Assembly (NCBI GenBank): GCA_900469475.1
Contig: UBXG01000010.1
Location: 423,959 to 487,958 of the forward strand
DNA length: 64,000 nucleotides
Direction: 5' to 3'
DNA from: Hyphomicrobiales bacterium
Lineage (GTDB): Bacteria > Pseudomonadota > Alphaproteobacteria > Rhizobiales > Rhizobiaceae
Of the stretch, positions 1 through 8,872 are shown in pieces. Below the pieces are notes generated by a model that was not told where the DNA came from, did not search any database, and worked only from the letters and a program-made list of their open reading frames with translations. Within the stretch, counting starts at the first letter, position 1. Every line of letters starts with the position of its first letter. A program made the translations under genes and the position numbers.

Positions 1-1098
1 GTCACCCGGCCACGGCACCTTGTTGATAGCCCAGAAGCTGTAGCCGAGCGAGCCGCATATGCTGTTGTCGGCGGTATTCTCCGCCGTCGAGCTCAGGATC
101 AGCGGAATATGGGTGGCGGAACCGAGGTCGGCCTTCTGTAGGGGATTATCTTCGAGCAGCGCCAGATCGCGCACGTCGCGCTTCAATGATGCGCCGACGG
201 CGCGCAGCGTCGCCAGCACTTTCGGATTGGTGCCCTTGATGTCCTCGAGTTTGACGACCGCGCCTTCGCTGTCGGGCATACGAACAGCAAGCTCCAGCCG
301 TTGTCCGGGGCCGAGCTGCAGAAGATCGAGCGGAAAGCGCTGTGGCACGGGATTGCCGTCGATCGCGATCACTGTCGCCTCGGCGCCGTCCATGCGGAAG
401 GAATAGATGCGCGTGACATCGGTAATGGCAATGCGCAGCCGCACCAGCCCGCCGGAAGGCGCGTCATATTGCGGCTCCTGTTGCCAGTTGGCTGTCCGGA
501 CGGTGCCGTAGGTGCCGGATTTCGCGGCATCCCGCGGCCTGAATTGCGCAATGAACTGTCCGTCTCCCCCCAGTCGCCAGTCACGCAAATTGAGCACGAC
601 TTCCGAATCGAACGCCGGATCTTTGGGGTTTTCGACCACGATGACGCCGGTCATGCCGTGGCCCATCTGCTCCAGCGTATTGCAGTGCGGATGATACCAG
701 AAAGTACCGGCATCCGGAGGCGTAAAGGCATAATCGAAATGATCGCCGGTATAGACATACGGCTGGGTGAGGAACGGCACGCCATCCATCGCGTTCGGAA
801 GTCGGATGCCGTGCCAGTGGATAGTCGTCGGATCGTCTATGCCGTTGATCAGTCTCGCCGCGAAGGGCTCGCCCTTCTTCATGCGCACGACCGGCGGCAT
901 GCCGGCGTCGCCATAGGTGAGCACATTCCTGGTCTTGCCGCCGTCGGCGAGGCTGGCCTCGATCTTGGCCGTCTTCAGCGTGAGTGGCTCGGCCGCCGCT
1001 GCCTTACCCGCAAACTTACCGGCGATCCCGAAGCCGACACCATAGGCGCCGGCAACGGCTGAAGCTTTCAGGAGATTGCGGCGGGTGAGGGTTGGCAT
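1..1098 (-). CDS. Multicopper oxidase family protein, N-terminal part (runs off the window)
   Basis: The first 366 codons are visible; the C-terminus lies beyond base 1. The protein starts with a twin-arginine signal (RRNLLK near residue 6, then an Ala/Gly-rich segment to about residue 36), so it is expected to be exported folded to the periplasm. Residues 94-96 (HWHG) and the FWYHPH stretch near 132-137 are type-2/type-3 copper-ligand motifs of the first cupredoxin domain, and a typical middle cupredoxin domain follows. The C-terminal HCHxxxH block with the type-1 copper ligands would be outside the window, so activity cannot be judged. Family members oxidise Cu(I), phenols or other metals with O2. 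The start is chosen because the Tat motif begins at once. Transcribed divergently from aspS. Confidence 0.85.
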   Translation of the reverse strand, partial: MPTLTRRNLLKASAVAGAYGVGFGIAGKFAGKAAAAEPLTLKTAKIEASLADGGKTRNVLTYGDAGMPPVVRMKKGEPFAARLINGIDDPTTIHWHGIRLPNAMDGVPFLTQPYVYTGDHFDYAFTPPDAGTFWYHPHCNTLEQMGHGMTGVIVVENPKDPAFDSEVVLNLRDWRLGGDGQFIAQFRPRDAAKSGTYGTVRTANWQQEPQYDAPSGGLVRLRIAITDVTRIYSFRMDGAEATVIAIDGNPVPQRFPLDLLQLGPGQRLELAVRMPDSEGAVVKLEDIKGTNPKVLATLRAVGASLKRDVRDLALLEDNPLQKADLGSATHIPLILSSTAENTADNSICGSLGYSFWAINKVPWPGD

Positions 1099-1170
1099 GT
1101 CGGGCTCCGGGGGGGCGAAGATATACGAGTGCTTGTTTAAAGTTGACTCGAGCATTCAGCAATAGCATCG

Positions 1171-1199
1171 AAGTAGCCAAACCGCCGCAGCGGCTACTT
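1171..1199. promoter_or_regulatory. Inverted repeat upstream of the multicopper oxidase gene
   Basis: AAGTAGCC (1171-1178) and GGCTACTT (1192-1199) are perfect 8-bp reverse complements separated by 13 bases. The repeat lies about 75 bases upstream of the oxidase start, in the 267-base gap between it and the divergent aspS. It could be an operator for a metal-responsive regulator or a transcript hairpin; the sequence does not decide. Confidence 0.35.
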
Positions 1200-1264
1200 G
1201 CGCGTGGTGTGTTGGATATCGACTGAAACAGCTTTAAGCTGACTTCCGGTGTTCGAGCCTTGAC

Positions 1265-1300
1265 AAATCGGGCGCGCCATGCGCTTTTCCGCCCGATTTT
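1265..1300 (+). promoter_or_regulatory. Terminator-like hairpin in the aspS leader
   Basis: AAATCGGGCG (1265-1274) and CGCCCGATTT (1290-1299) are perfect 10-bp reverse complements around a 15-base loop, with a short T run on the right and an A run on the left. It lies 66-101 bases before the aspS start, between divergent genes, so it does not end an annotated upstream gene. It may be an attenuator in the aspS leader or the terminator of a short unannotated transcript. Confidence 0.45.
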
Positions 1301-1365
1301 CTCGTCGGCAGGCGAGGGGCTTGCATGTCCTTTCGCCGCGGCCCGCCAAGTCCAGGATATATACT

Positions 1366-3156
1366 ATGCATCGCTATCGCAGCCACACATGCGCCGCCCT
1401 GCGCAAGTCCGACGTCGGTTCGACCGTCCGTATTGCCGGCTGGGTTCATCGCGTCCGAGATCATGGCGGCGTGCTGTTCATCGACCTGCGCGATCACTAC
1501 GGCATTACCCAGGTCGTTGCCGACCCTGATTCTCCGGCCTTCAAGCTCGCGGAGACCGTTCGCGGCGAATGGGTCATCCGCATCGACGGCCTGGTAAAGG
1601 CGCGTACCGAAGACACGATCAACAAGAACATGCCGACCGGCGAGATCGAGCTTTACGCGCAGGAGATCGAAGTGCTCTCCGCCGCCAAGGAGTTGCCGCT
1701 GCCCGTTTTCGGCGAGCCGGACTATCCGGAAGACGTTCGCCTGAAGTATCGCTTCCTCGACCTTCGCCGCGAAACGCTGCACAAGAATATCGTCAAGCGC
1801 ACGCAGATCATCTCCTCCATGCGCCGCCACATGGGCGAAGTCGGCTTCACCGAGTACACGACCCCGATCCTGACGGCCTCGTCGCCGGAAGGCGCGCGCG
1901 ACTTCCTCGTGCCGAGCCGTATCCATCCCGGCACCTTCTACGCGCTGCCGCAGGCGCCGCAGCAGTACAAGCAGCTGCTGATGGTTGCCGGCTTCGACCG
2001 CTACTTCCAGATCGCTCCGTGCTTCCGCGATGAAGACCCGCGCGCCGATCGTCTGCCGGGCGAGTTCTACCAGCTCGACCTCGAGATGAGCTTCGTCACC
2101 CAGGAAGACGTCTGGAACACGATGGGGCCGCTGATAAGCCAGGTGTTCGAGGAGTTTGCCGAAGGCAAGCCGGTCACCAAGGAGTGGCCGCGCATCCCCT
2201 ATGACGTCGCCATCCGCAAGTACGGCTCCGACAAGCCGGACCTGCGCAATCCGATCGTCATGGAAGCCGTCACCGAGCATTTTGCGGGTTCCGGCTTCAA
2301 GGTCTTCGCAAACATGATCGCCTCCAACCCGAAGGTCGAAGTCTGGGCGATCCCGGCCAAGACCGGCGGTTCGCGTGCGTTCTGCGACCGCATGAACGCC
2401 TGGGCGCAGAGCCAGGGCCAGCCGGGCCTCGGCTACATCTTCTGGCGCAAGGAAGGCGAGAAGCTCGAAGGCGCAGGTCCGCTTGCCAAGAACATCGGCG
2501 AAGAGCGAACGGATGCGATCCGCACCCAGCTCGGCCTCGATGACGGCGACGCCTGCTTCTTCGTCGCCGGCGATCCCGCCAAGTTCTACAGGTTTGCAGG
2601 CGAGGCCCGCACCAGGGCTGGCGAGGAGCTGAATCTGGTCGATCGCGACCGTTTCGAGCTGTGCTGGATCGTCGACTTCCCGTTCTTCGAATGGAGCGAG
2701 GAAGAAAAGAAGGTCGACTTCGCCCATAACCCGTTCTCGATGCCGCAGGGCGGCCTCGAGGCGCTGCAGACCCAGGACCCGCTGACGATCAAGGCGTTCC
2801 AGTACGACGCCGTCTGCAACGGCTTCGAAATCGCCTCGGGCTCGATCCGTAACCAGTCGCCGGAGACCATGGTCGCCGCCTTCGAAAAGGTGGGCCTTAG
2901 CCAGGCAGACGTCGAAGAGCGCTTCGGCGGCCTCTACCGCGCCTTCCAGTATGGTGCGCCTCCGCACGGCGGCGCTGCCTTCGGTATCGACCGTATCGTC
3001 ATGCTGCTGGTCGGTGCCAAGAACCTGCGCGAGATCTCGCTATTCCCGATGAACCAGCAGGCACAGGATCTGCTGATGGGCGCTCCTTCGGCTGCCACGC
3101 CGACGCAGTTGCGCGAACTGGCGATCCGCCCGGTGCCGCCGGTCAAGAAGGACTAA
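1366..3156 (+). CDS. aspS: Aspartyl-tRNA synthetase
   Basis: Charges tRNA-Asp (and in species with GatCAB often tRNA-Asn) with aspartate in the cytoplasm. The 596-residue length fits the bacterial type with an inserted GAD domain. An N-terminal OB-fold anticodon-binding domain (about 15-110) is followed by the class II core: motif 2 contains FRDEDPRADR and motif 3 contains GIDRIVML near the C-terminus. The ATG at 1366 is chosen over the upstream in-frame ATG at 1279 because family proteins begin at MHRYRSH and the upstream codons lie in the leader hairpin. A strong terminator follows directly. Whether the enzyme discriminates tRNA-Asp from tRNA-Asn cannot be told by eye. Confidence 0.97.
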   Translation: MHRYRSHTCAALRKSDVGSTVRIAGWVHRVRDHGGVLFIDLRDHYGITQVVADPDSPAFKLAETVRGEWVIRIDGLVKARTEDTINKNMPTGEIELYAQEIEVLSAAKELPLPVFGEPDYPEDVRLKYRFLDLRRETLHKNIVKRTQIISSMRRHMGEVGFTEYTTPILTASSPEGARDFLVPSRIHPGTFYALPQAPQQYKQLLMVAGFDRYFQIAPCFRDEDPRADRLPGEFYQLDLEMSFVTQEDVWNTMGPLISQVFEEFAEGKPVTKEWPRIPYDVAIRKYGSDKPDLRNPIVMEAVTEHFAGSGFKVFANMIASNPKVEVWAIPAKTGGSRAFCDRMNAWAQSQGQPGLGYIFWRKEGEKLEGAGPLAKNIGEERTDAIRTQLGLDDGDACFFVAGDPAKFYRFAGEARTRAGEELNLVDRDRFELCWIVDFPFFEWSEEEKKVDFAHNPFSMPQGGLEALQTQDPLTIKAFQYDAVCNGFEIASGSIRNQSPETMVAAFEKVGLSQADVEERFGGLYRAFQYGAPPHGGAAFGIDRIVMLLVGAKNLREISLFPMNQQAQDLLMGAPSAATPTQLRELAIRPVPPVKKD

Positions 3157-3180
3157 GTTCTCCAAGGTTTGTCAAAATAC

Positions 3181-3213
3181 AAAACCCGGCGACCGAAATC
3201 GCCGGGTTTTTGT
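3181..3213 (+). terminator. Rho-independent terminator after aspS
   Basis: AACCCGGCGA and the complementary TCGCCGGGTT arms form a GC-rich stem followed by a T run (about 3206-3213). It ends aspS and, because the left arm is preceded by A residues, could also stop the convergent serine hydrolase gene. A nearly identical copy lies at 5137-5167. Confidence 0.85.
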
Positions 3214-3231
3214 TTGAGACGCTGATCTCAG

Positions 3232-4401
3232 CTAGATTGCGGCATAGACCGCTTTTGCCAGATCCGTCGTGAACTGGCCCCACATGCCCTCAAGGGTCGT
3301 ATTGGTCAGGGCGACCACCGTCAGGCCCTTTTCGGCGTCGACAAACCAGCTGTGCCCATAGACGCCGCCCCATTTGATCGTGCCAGCCGAGAAGGGGACC
3401 TGCGCGACCACGGGATCGAGAACAACGGACCAGCCGTAGCCGAACCCGAAACCGGCCTGCTGCGCCTGCATATGCCCGCCCGCCTGATCGGCCATCATGG
3501 TTTTCACCGTGTCGGCCGATAGCAGCGGTGCACCGCCCTTCCTGATCGTGTCCAGAATGGCAAGGATGTCGCTTGCCGTTCCGGCCATGCCGGCGCCGCC
3601 GGAGTGGTAGGAAGCGGGGTCGAATATCCTGTCGGGTGCAAAACGGATCGTGCCATCGAAGATCGGAACGAACGCCTCGTCACCCATCCGTTGCGGCTCG
3701 GGAGCAGCGTTCACATAGGCGGCCGCCAGGCGGCTGCGGTCGCGCACGTAGAAACCGGTGTCGGAAAGGCCGAGCGGCTTCATGACAAGATCGGCAACCG
3801 CATCGCCGAGCGGTCCGCCTGTTTCCTTCTCGATGATGCCGCCGAGGACATCCATCGCCAGGGAATACTGCCAGCTTTCACCGGGCGCGAAGAGAAGGGG
3901 CGCGCTGGCAAGGCGCTGGAGGTTGTCTGCCAATGATCGGCCCGGCGTGTCCAGACCGTCGGACACGCCTGCGCGGTGATAAGGGCCGTCCTGCGGCTCG
4001 GCGAATGTGTAGCCCAACCCGGAGGTATGGGTGAGCAGATGCCGGATGCGGATAACGGCTTCGCCGCCATCGGGCATGCGCGGCCGGAAATCCGGCAGCC
4101 ACTTGGTGATCGGATCGTCGAGACCGATGCGGCCTTGTTCGACGAGCCGCATGGCGGCGATAGTGACGATCGGCTTGGTGACGGAGGCGAGACGGAAGAT
4201 GGCATCTTCCCGCATTGCTACCTTGTTTTCGCGATCCGCCAGACCGGCGGAGCGAGCGTAGACCAATTCTCCATCCTGAGCGATCAGAACGACGGTTCCG
4301 ACCAGCCTTTTGTCCGCGAGGGCGGAATCGATTGCAGCATCGACGCCTTCAGCAAGGCTGCCGTTGCCGAGAGGAACGGAATTTTCCAGGGGAAGACTCA
4401 T
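3232..4401 (-). CDS. Serine hydrolase of the class C beta-lactamase/esterase family
   Basis: A 389-residue protein of the beta-lactamase-related (PF00144) family, which includes esterases, D-aminopeptidases and class C beta-lactamases. S73-V-T-K76 is the catalytic SxxK motif; Y179-S-L is at the place of the YxN motif, so the tyrosine is kept but the asparagine is replaced by leucine. The GHSW stretch near residue 350 is at the usual HxG/KTG position. There is no obvious signal peptide, which argues for a cytoplasmic esterase-like role rather than drug resistance. It is divergent from a TetR regulator and shares a palindrome-rich control region with it, so the regulator probably controls it. 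Substrate unknown. Confidence 0.85.
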   Translation of the reverse strand: MSLPLENSVPLGNGSLAEGVDAAIDSALADKRLVGTVVLIAQDGELVYARSAGLADRENKVAMREDAIFRLASVTKPIVTIAAMRLVEQGRIGLDDPITKWLPDFRPRMPDGGEAVIRIRHLLTHTSGLGYTFAEPQDGPYHRAGVSDGLDTPGRSLADNLQRLASAPLLFAPGESWQYSLAMDVLGGIIEKETGGPLGDAVADLVMKPLGLSDTGFYVRDRSRLAAAYVNAAPEPQRMGDEAFVPIFDGTIRFAPDRIFDPASYHSGGAGMAGTASDILAILDTIRKGGAPLLSADTVKTMMADQAGGHMQAQQAGFGFGYGWSVVLDPVVAQVPFSAGTIKWGGVYGHSWFVDAEKGLTVVALTNTTLEGMWGQFTTDLAKAVYAAI

Positions 4402-4420
4402 GGCGCAAAACCTTCTATAA

Positions 4421-4480
4421 TCACAATGACCGTTCCTGAATAAGCCAAGTCAGGAAATAATTCTAGAGTGACCATTGTGA
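4421..4480. promoter_or_regulatory. Nested palindromic operator between serine hydrolase and tetR genes
   Basis: Two perfect inverted repeats share nearly the same centre: TCACAATG (4421-4428) with CATTGTGA (4473-4480), and inside it TTCCTGA (4433-4439) with TCAGGAA (4450-4456), the latter with a 10-base spacer. The inner repeat has the size and symmetry of a TetR-family operator and includes the AGGAA that is the best ribosome binding site for the regulator. Autoregulation plus control of the divergent hydrolase is inferred. Confidence 0.65.
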
Positions 4481-5124
4481 AAAATATTGAAGAGAAGGAA
4501 AATTCTTCGCCACGCAAGCGCGGGCGCCCGCCTGCCTTCGATCGCGAAACGGTTCTTGCTGCCGCCCGGGATACTTTCTGGCAGCATGGCTATGACGGTT
4601 CCTCCATTGCCGATCTGACGGCGGCGATGGGCATCACGCCGCAAAGCCTCTATGCCGCCTTTGGTTCTAAGGCCGAGCTCTATCGCGAGACGCTCGATCA
4701 ATATCGGCGCATGCCCCGGCCGGAACCCGGCAATCCCTTTCAAGACAAGATCGATACCGTGACTGCCTTCGAGCGCTTTCTGACGAACTCCGCCAAAATC
4801 TTCACGGCGCCGGAGCATCCAAAGGGCTGCATGATATCCACGGCGGTGCTGAATTGCGCGGAAGAGAACGAGCCGATCGCCCATCATGTCGCATCCATGC
4901 GCCTGCAGACGCTGGATATCTTCACCGCCCGTATCGAACGCGGTATTGCGGAGGGCGATATTCGGCCGGAGGCTAATCCCCGGTCGCTCGCGCGTTTTCT
5001 GGGCGCGATCGTGCAGGGCATGTCCGTTCAGGCCCGCGACGGCGCGACCACGGACGAATTGCTCGCCCTCTTGTCTCATGCGCTCAGCGAACTGAAAACC
5101 TATCAGATGCGGCAGGAAGCCTGA
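4468..5124 (+). CDS. TetR/AcrR family transcriptional regulator
   Basis: A 218-residue regulator with the basic leader RKRGRP and a TetR-type helix-turn-helix at about residues 25-65 (VLAAARDTFWQHGYDGSSI, then SLYAAFGSKAELY). The C-terminal ligand-binding part has the MISTAVLNCA-type segment seen in regulators with a TetR_C-like domain. The start is taken as GTG 4468, preceded at 11 bases by AGGAA; GTG 4477 is an alternative and there is no early ATG. It is divergent from the serine hydrolase, and the nested palindromes between them overlap its translation start. The effector is unknown. Confidence 0.9.
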   Translation: MTIVKNIEEKENSSPRKRGRPPAFDRETVLAAARDTFWQHGYDGSSIADLTAAMGITPQSLYAAFGSKAELYRETLDQYRRMPRPEPGNPFQDKIDTVTAFERFLTNSAKIFTAPEHPKGCMISTAVLNCAEENEPIAHHVASMRLQTLDIFTARIERGIAEGDIRPEANPRSLARFLGAIVQGMSVQARDGATTDELLALLSHALSELKTYQMRQEA

Positions 5125-5136
5125 GCCAAGGCAAGG

Positions 5137-5167
5137 AAAAACCCGGCGACCGAGATCGCCGGGTTTC
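5137..5167 (+). terminator. Terminator after the tetR gene, near-copy of the aspS terminator
   Basis: Stem arms AACCCGGCGA and TCGCCGGGTT with an A run on the left and a short T run on the right. The core differs from the element at 3181-3213 at a single base in the loop. It can serve both the tetR gene and the convergent gene that ends at 5195. Confidence 0.75.
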
Positions 5168-5194
5168 TCGATAGTATCGGGAACGAACGACGGC

Positions 5195-6382
5195 TTAGTC
5201 GTTCGAGGAAACCTTGAGGCCGATAACCTGCGGGATCGTCGTCGGCGCGCCCATGGCAGCGCCGATGATCATCGGCACCGGCACCGGCTTGCCGGGGGCG
5301 GCGGTGACGGTCAGGCTCTTCGGATTGTCGAGATAGGCATTGACTGCCGATGAGACGGCGTTCTGCAGTTCCGGAATGTTGAGCTGCGCCATCATGATCG
5401 GCGTCATTGCCTTCAGTGTGTCGGCGAGCTGCTTGCCCGTGACACCCTGCTGTTTGCCAGCGAAGTCAAGCGCGCGTGCCGTAATCGACGCATCGTCGAA
5501 GCGGATCTGGGCGCTGTTGAAGGTGAGCTGCTGCAGCAGGCCGAGCATGGCGAGGCCGGCGGACTGCTGTGCTTCCTGCTGGTTCGGATTGGAGCGAACC
5601 GTCTTCAGCGCATCCTGCAGCGACTTGGCGAAGGCAGGCGTGTAGCCGGAAATGCTGAAGGCGAGGTTCAGCTTGCCGATGTCCCTGAAGTCGAAGGAAT
5701 ATTCGCTGATGTTGATCGTGCCGGGTCCCATATCCCAGCTACCCTTCATGGAGACAGTGCCGTCGATCTGCTGCAGCTTCAGCGCTTCGATGGCTTCCTT
5801 GGTCTTCGCATCGTCGACCTTGCTGAGATCCGCCTTGATGCCATTGATCTTGGCATCGAAATCGAGGCCTGATTTGTCATCGCGCTTCTTCGTGTTGGCG
5901 TCGGCGCCCTCGATCGAGAATACCTCGACATCATCCTTGGTCACGGAAACGGCGCCGGCATGGGCACTTTGGTAGTAGAACAGTGAGCTTAGGTCACCCT
6001 TGCTCGCGTCGGCTGGAATCTCGACACCGGTCAGCTTGAGGTCGGTAGCGGAAACAGAGGCGCCGTCCTTGGTGAAATCGACATCCGCAAAATCGATTTC
6101 CTCGATCGTGTAGCCACCGTTGTTTTCCTCGACGCCGTCCAGGGTGATGTCGCCGAGCGGAATGCTGTCGTCCATGCCGGCTGCCTTGAAGCTTGCGCCC
6201 TTCAGCGTCACTGTGCTGCCGTCGACATCGATGCCGGTAGCGGCAATCGAACCGCCCTGCTGGCCGTAGAGGTCGTTGATCTTCTTCAGCAGATCATTGC
6301 CGTCGAGCGCGAAAGCGGAGCTGGCGAAAGACAGCATGGCGGCGCTGCAAAGCATCAGCCGCGTAGTCCGGTAGAAAGTCAT
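5195..6382 (-). CDS. Secreted protein of unknown function
   Basis: I do not recognise the family. The 395-residue product starts with a clear Sec signal peptide (basic MTFYRTTR, hydrophobic core, cleavage probably after SSAFA near residue 25). The mature part is acidic, rich in Asp, Gly and Ser/Thr, and has many short beta-strand-like segments (for example DITLDGVEE and ATDLKLTGVEI). This suggests a beta-rich periplasmic or outer-membrane-associated fold. Several stretches resemble the repeated pattern of AsmA-like or autotransporter-like passenger strands, but the likeness is weak. It stands alone, convergent with tetR and divergent from parC. Confidence 0.75.
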   Translation of the reverse strand: MTFYRTTRLMLCSAAMLSFASSAFALDGNDLLKKINDLYGQQGGSIAATGIDVDGSTVTLKGASFKAAGMDDSIPLGDITLDGVEENNGGYTIEEIDFADVDFTKDGASVSATDLKLTGVEIPADASKGDLSSLFYYQSAHAGAVSVTKDDVEVFSIEGADANTKKRDDKSGLDFDAKINGIKADLSKVDDAKTKEAIEALKLQQIDGTVSMKGSWDMGPGTINISEYSFDFRDIGKLNLAFSISGYTPAFAKSLQDALKTVRSNPNQQEAQQSAGLAMLGLLQQLTFNSAQIRFDDASITARALDFAGKQQGVTGKQLADTLKAMTPIMMAQLNIPELQNAVSSAVNAYLDNPKSLTVTAAPGKPVPVPMIIGAAMGAPTTIPQVIGLKVSSND

Positions 6383-6613
6383 TATGGCGTTTCCTCTTTA
6401 AGCCGGTGGTATGGGCGGGAGCATACAGATTGAGCGTGTGCTGCGCTGACTTATATTGATCTTTCTCTGAAAATCCAATGACAATGAACGTTGAAGGCAG
6501 GCGCGGCAAAAATGTCTCGGTTGTCATCTCGCAAGAGTGCTGAAACGCCTTCATCCACAGGTGCTTTCCACCGATTTCTTGCTGTGAATCGCCATCTCTT
6601 ATAGTCAAGGATC

Positions 6614-8872
6614 ATGGGAAAAAATCTGACACCGCCGCCCGGTGATGGCGACGACAACATCCTTCCGGTCGATCTGAAGGCGGCGCTCGAAGAGCGCTAC
6701 CTGGCCTATGCCTTGTCGACGATTACGCAACGCGCGCTTCCGGACGTTCGCGATGGGTTGAAGCCGGTGCATCGCCGCATTGTCTATGCGATGAGCGAGA
6801 TGGGGCTACGCCCCAATGCAGCTTTCCGCAAATGCGCCAAGATCGTCGGCGAGGTGATGGGTAACTATCACCCGCATGGCGACCAGTCGATCTATGATGC
6901 GCTGGCGCGCCTGGCTCAGGATTTCTCGCAGCGCTACACGCTGGTCAACGGCCAGGGCAATTTCGGCAACATCGACGGCGATAGCCCGGCCGCGATGCGT
7001 TACACCGAATCCAAGATGACAGCGGTTTCCGAACTGCTGCTCGAGGGTATCGATCAGGACGCGGTCGATTTCCGCGACACCTATGACGAGTCGAATTCTG
7101 AACCGATCGTTCTGCCTGGAGCTTTTCCCAATCTGCTCGCCAACGGCTCTTCGGGTATCGCTGTCGGCATGGCGACCTCTATCCCGCCGCACAATGCTCA
7201 CGAGCTTTGCGACGCCGCACTGCATCTGATCAAGGATCGCGATGCGACGGTCGAGAAGCTGGTGGAGCTGTATATTCCAGGTCCCGACTTTCCGACCGGT
7301 GGCATCATTATCGATGATCGCCAGAGCATTATAGAAAGTTACAAGACCGGTCGCGGCGGCTTCCGTGTCCGGTCCAAATGGGAGATCGAGGATCTCGGTC
7401 GCGGCGGTTATCAGATCGTTGTCACCGAAATTCCGTTCCAGGTGCAGAAGTCGCGGCTGATCGAAAAGATCGCCGAACTACTGCTGGCGCGCAAGCTGCC
7501 GTTGCTCGAGGATGTTCGCGACGAATCCGCTGAGGATATCCGTGTCGTTCTCGTGCCGAAGAGCCGCACCGTCGACGCGACGATCCTGATGGAATCGATG
7601 TTCAAGCTGACGGAGCTGGAAAGCCGGTTCCCGCTCAATATGAACGTTCTGTCCATGGGCCGCATCCCAAAGGTTATGGCGCTGAACGAAGTGTTGAAGG
7701 AGTGGCTGGATCACCGCCGCGAAGTCTTGCTGCGCCGCTCCCGCTTCCGCCTGGCGGCCATCGAAAAGCGGCTCGAAATTCTCGGCGGCTTGCTGGTCGC
7801 CTATCTCAACATCGATGAGGTCATTGCCATCATCCGCGAGGAGGATGAACCGAAGCCCGTCATGATGGAGCGGTTCGGCCTCACGGACAATCAGGTCGAA
7901 GCGATCCTCAACATGCGGCTGCGTTCCTTGCGCAAGCTGGAAGAGTTCGAGATTCGCAAGGAATTTGACGGCCTGACGAAGGAGAAGGCTGACATCGAGG
8001 CACTGCTCGCTTCGGACGAGAAGCAGTGGCAGACGGTTGCCTGGGAAATCGGCGAGGTGAAGAAAAAATTCGCCAAGGCGACCGAGATCGGTCGCCGCCG
8101 CACCCAATTTGCCGAAGCACCGGACGCGGATGACGCCGCCATCCAGCAGGCCATGATCGAGAAGGAACCAATCACGGTCGTCGTTTCGGAAAAGGGATGG
8201 ATCCGCGCCCTCAAGGGCCACATTTCCGATACGTCCTCGCTGACCTTCAAGGAGGGTGATGGTCTCAAGGTTGCCTTCCCGGCGCAGACGACGGACAAGA
8301 TCCTCATCATCACGACGGGCGGCAAGGCCTATACGCTCGGCGGCGACAAGCTGCCCGGCGGCCGCGGTCATGGCGAACCGCTGCGCATCATGGTCGACAT
8401 GGAAAACGATCAGGACGTGCTGACCGCCTTCGTCCACGATCCCCAGCGCAAGCAGATGATCGCATCGACGGCGGGCAACGGCTTCATCGTTGCCGAGGCG
8501 GAACTGGTCGCCAATACCCGCAAGGGCAAGCAGATCATGAACGTCTCCTATCCCGACGAGACCAAGCTTCTCGTCCCGATATCAGGCGATCACGTTGCCG
8601 TGGTCGGCGAGAACCGCAAGATGCTCATCTTCCCGCTCGCGCAGGTGCCGGAAATGTCACGCGGCAAGGGCGTGCGCCTTCAGAAATACAAGGATGGCGG
8701 CATCGCCGATGTCAGGTGCTTCGCGATTGTCGATGGCCTGACATGGGAAGACAGTGCCGGCCGCACCTTCACCAAGACCAAGGACGAGTTGGTGGAATGG
8801 CTGGGCGATCGCGCCGGCGCCGGCCGAGCAGTGCCGAAGGGCTTCCCCAGAAGTGGCCGGTTTTCGGGGTGA
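6614..8872 (+). CDS. parC: DNA topoisomerase IV subunit A
   Basis: The DNA-cleaving subunit of topoisomerase IV, which decatenates replicated chromosomes with ParE. The N-terminal winged-helix domain contains the active-site tyrosine in AAMRYTE (about residue 134), and a C-terminal beta-pinwheel follows from about residue 500. Length 752 fits the alphaproteobacterial ParC. The quinolone-resistance region reads HPHGDQSIYD, so the residue matching E. coli Ser80 is Gln and the one matching Glu84 is Asp; from memory this is usual for the lineage rather than an acquired mutation. No partner gene lies nearby. The gene is divergent from the secreted protein at 5195-6382. Confidence 0.95.
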   Translation: MGKNLTPPPGDGDDNILPVDLKAALEERYLAYALSTITQRALPDVRDGLKPVHRRIVYAMSEMGLRPNAAFRKCAKIVGEVMGNYHPHGDQSIYDALARLAQDFSQRYTLVNGQGNFGNIDGDSPAAMRYTESKMTAVSELLLEGIDQDAVDFRDTYDESNSEPIVLPGAFPNLLANGSSGIAVGMATSIPPHNAHELCDAALHLIKDRDATVEKLVELYIPGPDFPTGGIIIDDRQSIIESYKTGRGGFRVRSKWEIEDLGRGGYQIVVTEIPFQVQKSRLIEKIAELLLARKLPLLEDVRDESAEDIRVVLVPKSRTVDATILMESMFKLTELESRFPLNMNVLSMGRIPKVMALNEVLKEWLDHRREVLLRRSRFRLAAIEKRLEILGGLLVAYLNIDEVIAIIREEDEPKPVMMERFGLTDNQVEAILNMRLRSLRKLEEFEIRKEFDGLTKEKADIEALLASDEKQWQTVAWEIGEVKKKFAKATEIGRRRTQFAEAPDADDAAIQQAMIEKEPITVVVSEKGWIRALKGHISDTSSLTFKEGDGLKVAFPAQTTDKILIITTGGKAYTLGGDKLPGGRGHGEPLRIMVDMENDQDVLTAFVHDPQRKQMIASTAGNGFIVAEAELVANTRKGKQIMNVSYPDETKLLVPISGDHVAVVGENRKMLIFPLAQVPEMSRGKGVRLQKYKDGGIADVRCFAIVDGLTWEDSAGRTFTKTKDELVEWLGDRAGAGRAVPKGFPRSGRFSG

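Noticed and set aside
1234..2967. Long reverse open frame (577 codons) antisense to aspS
   Set aside because: It is a GC-rich shadow frame fully inside aspS, with no ribosome site and no recognisable domain.
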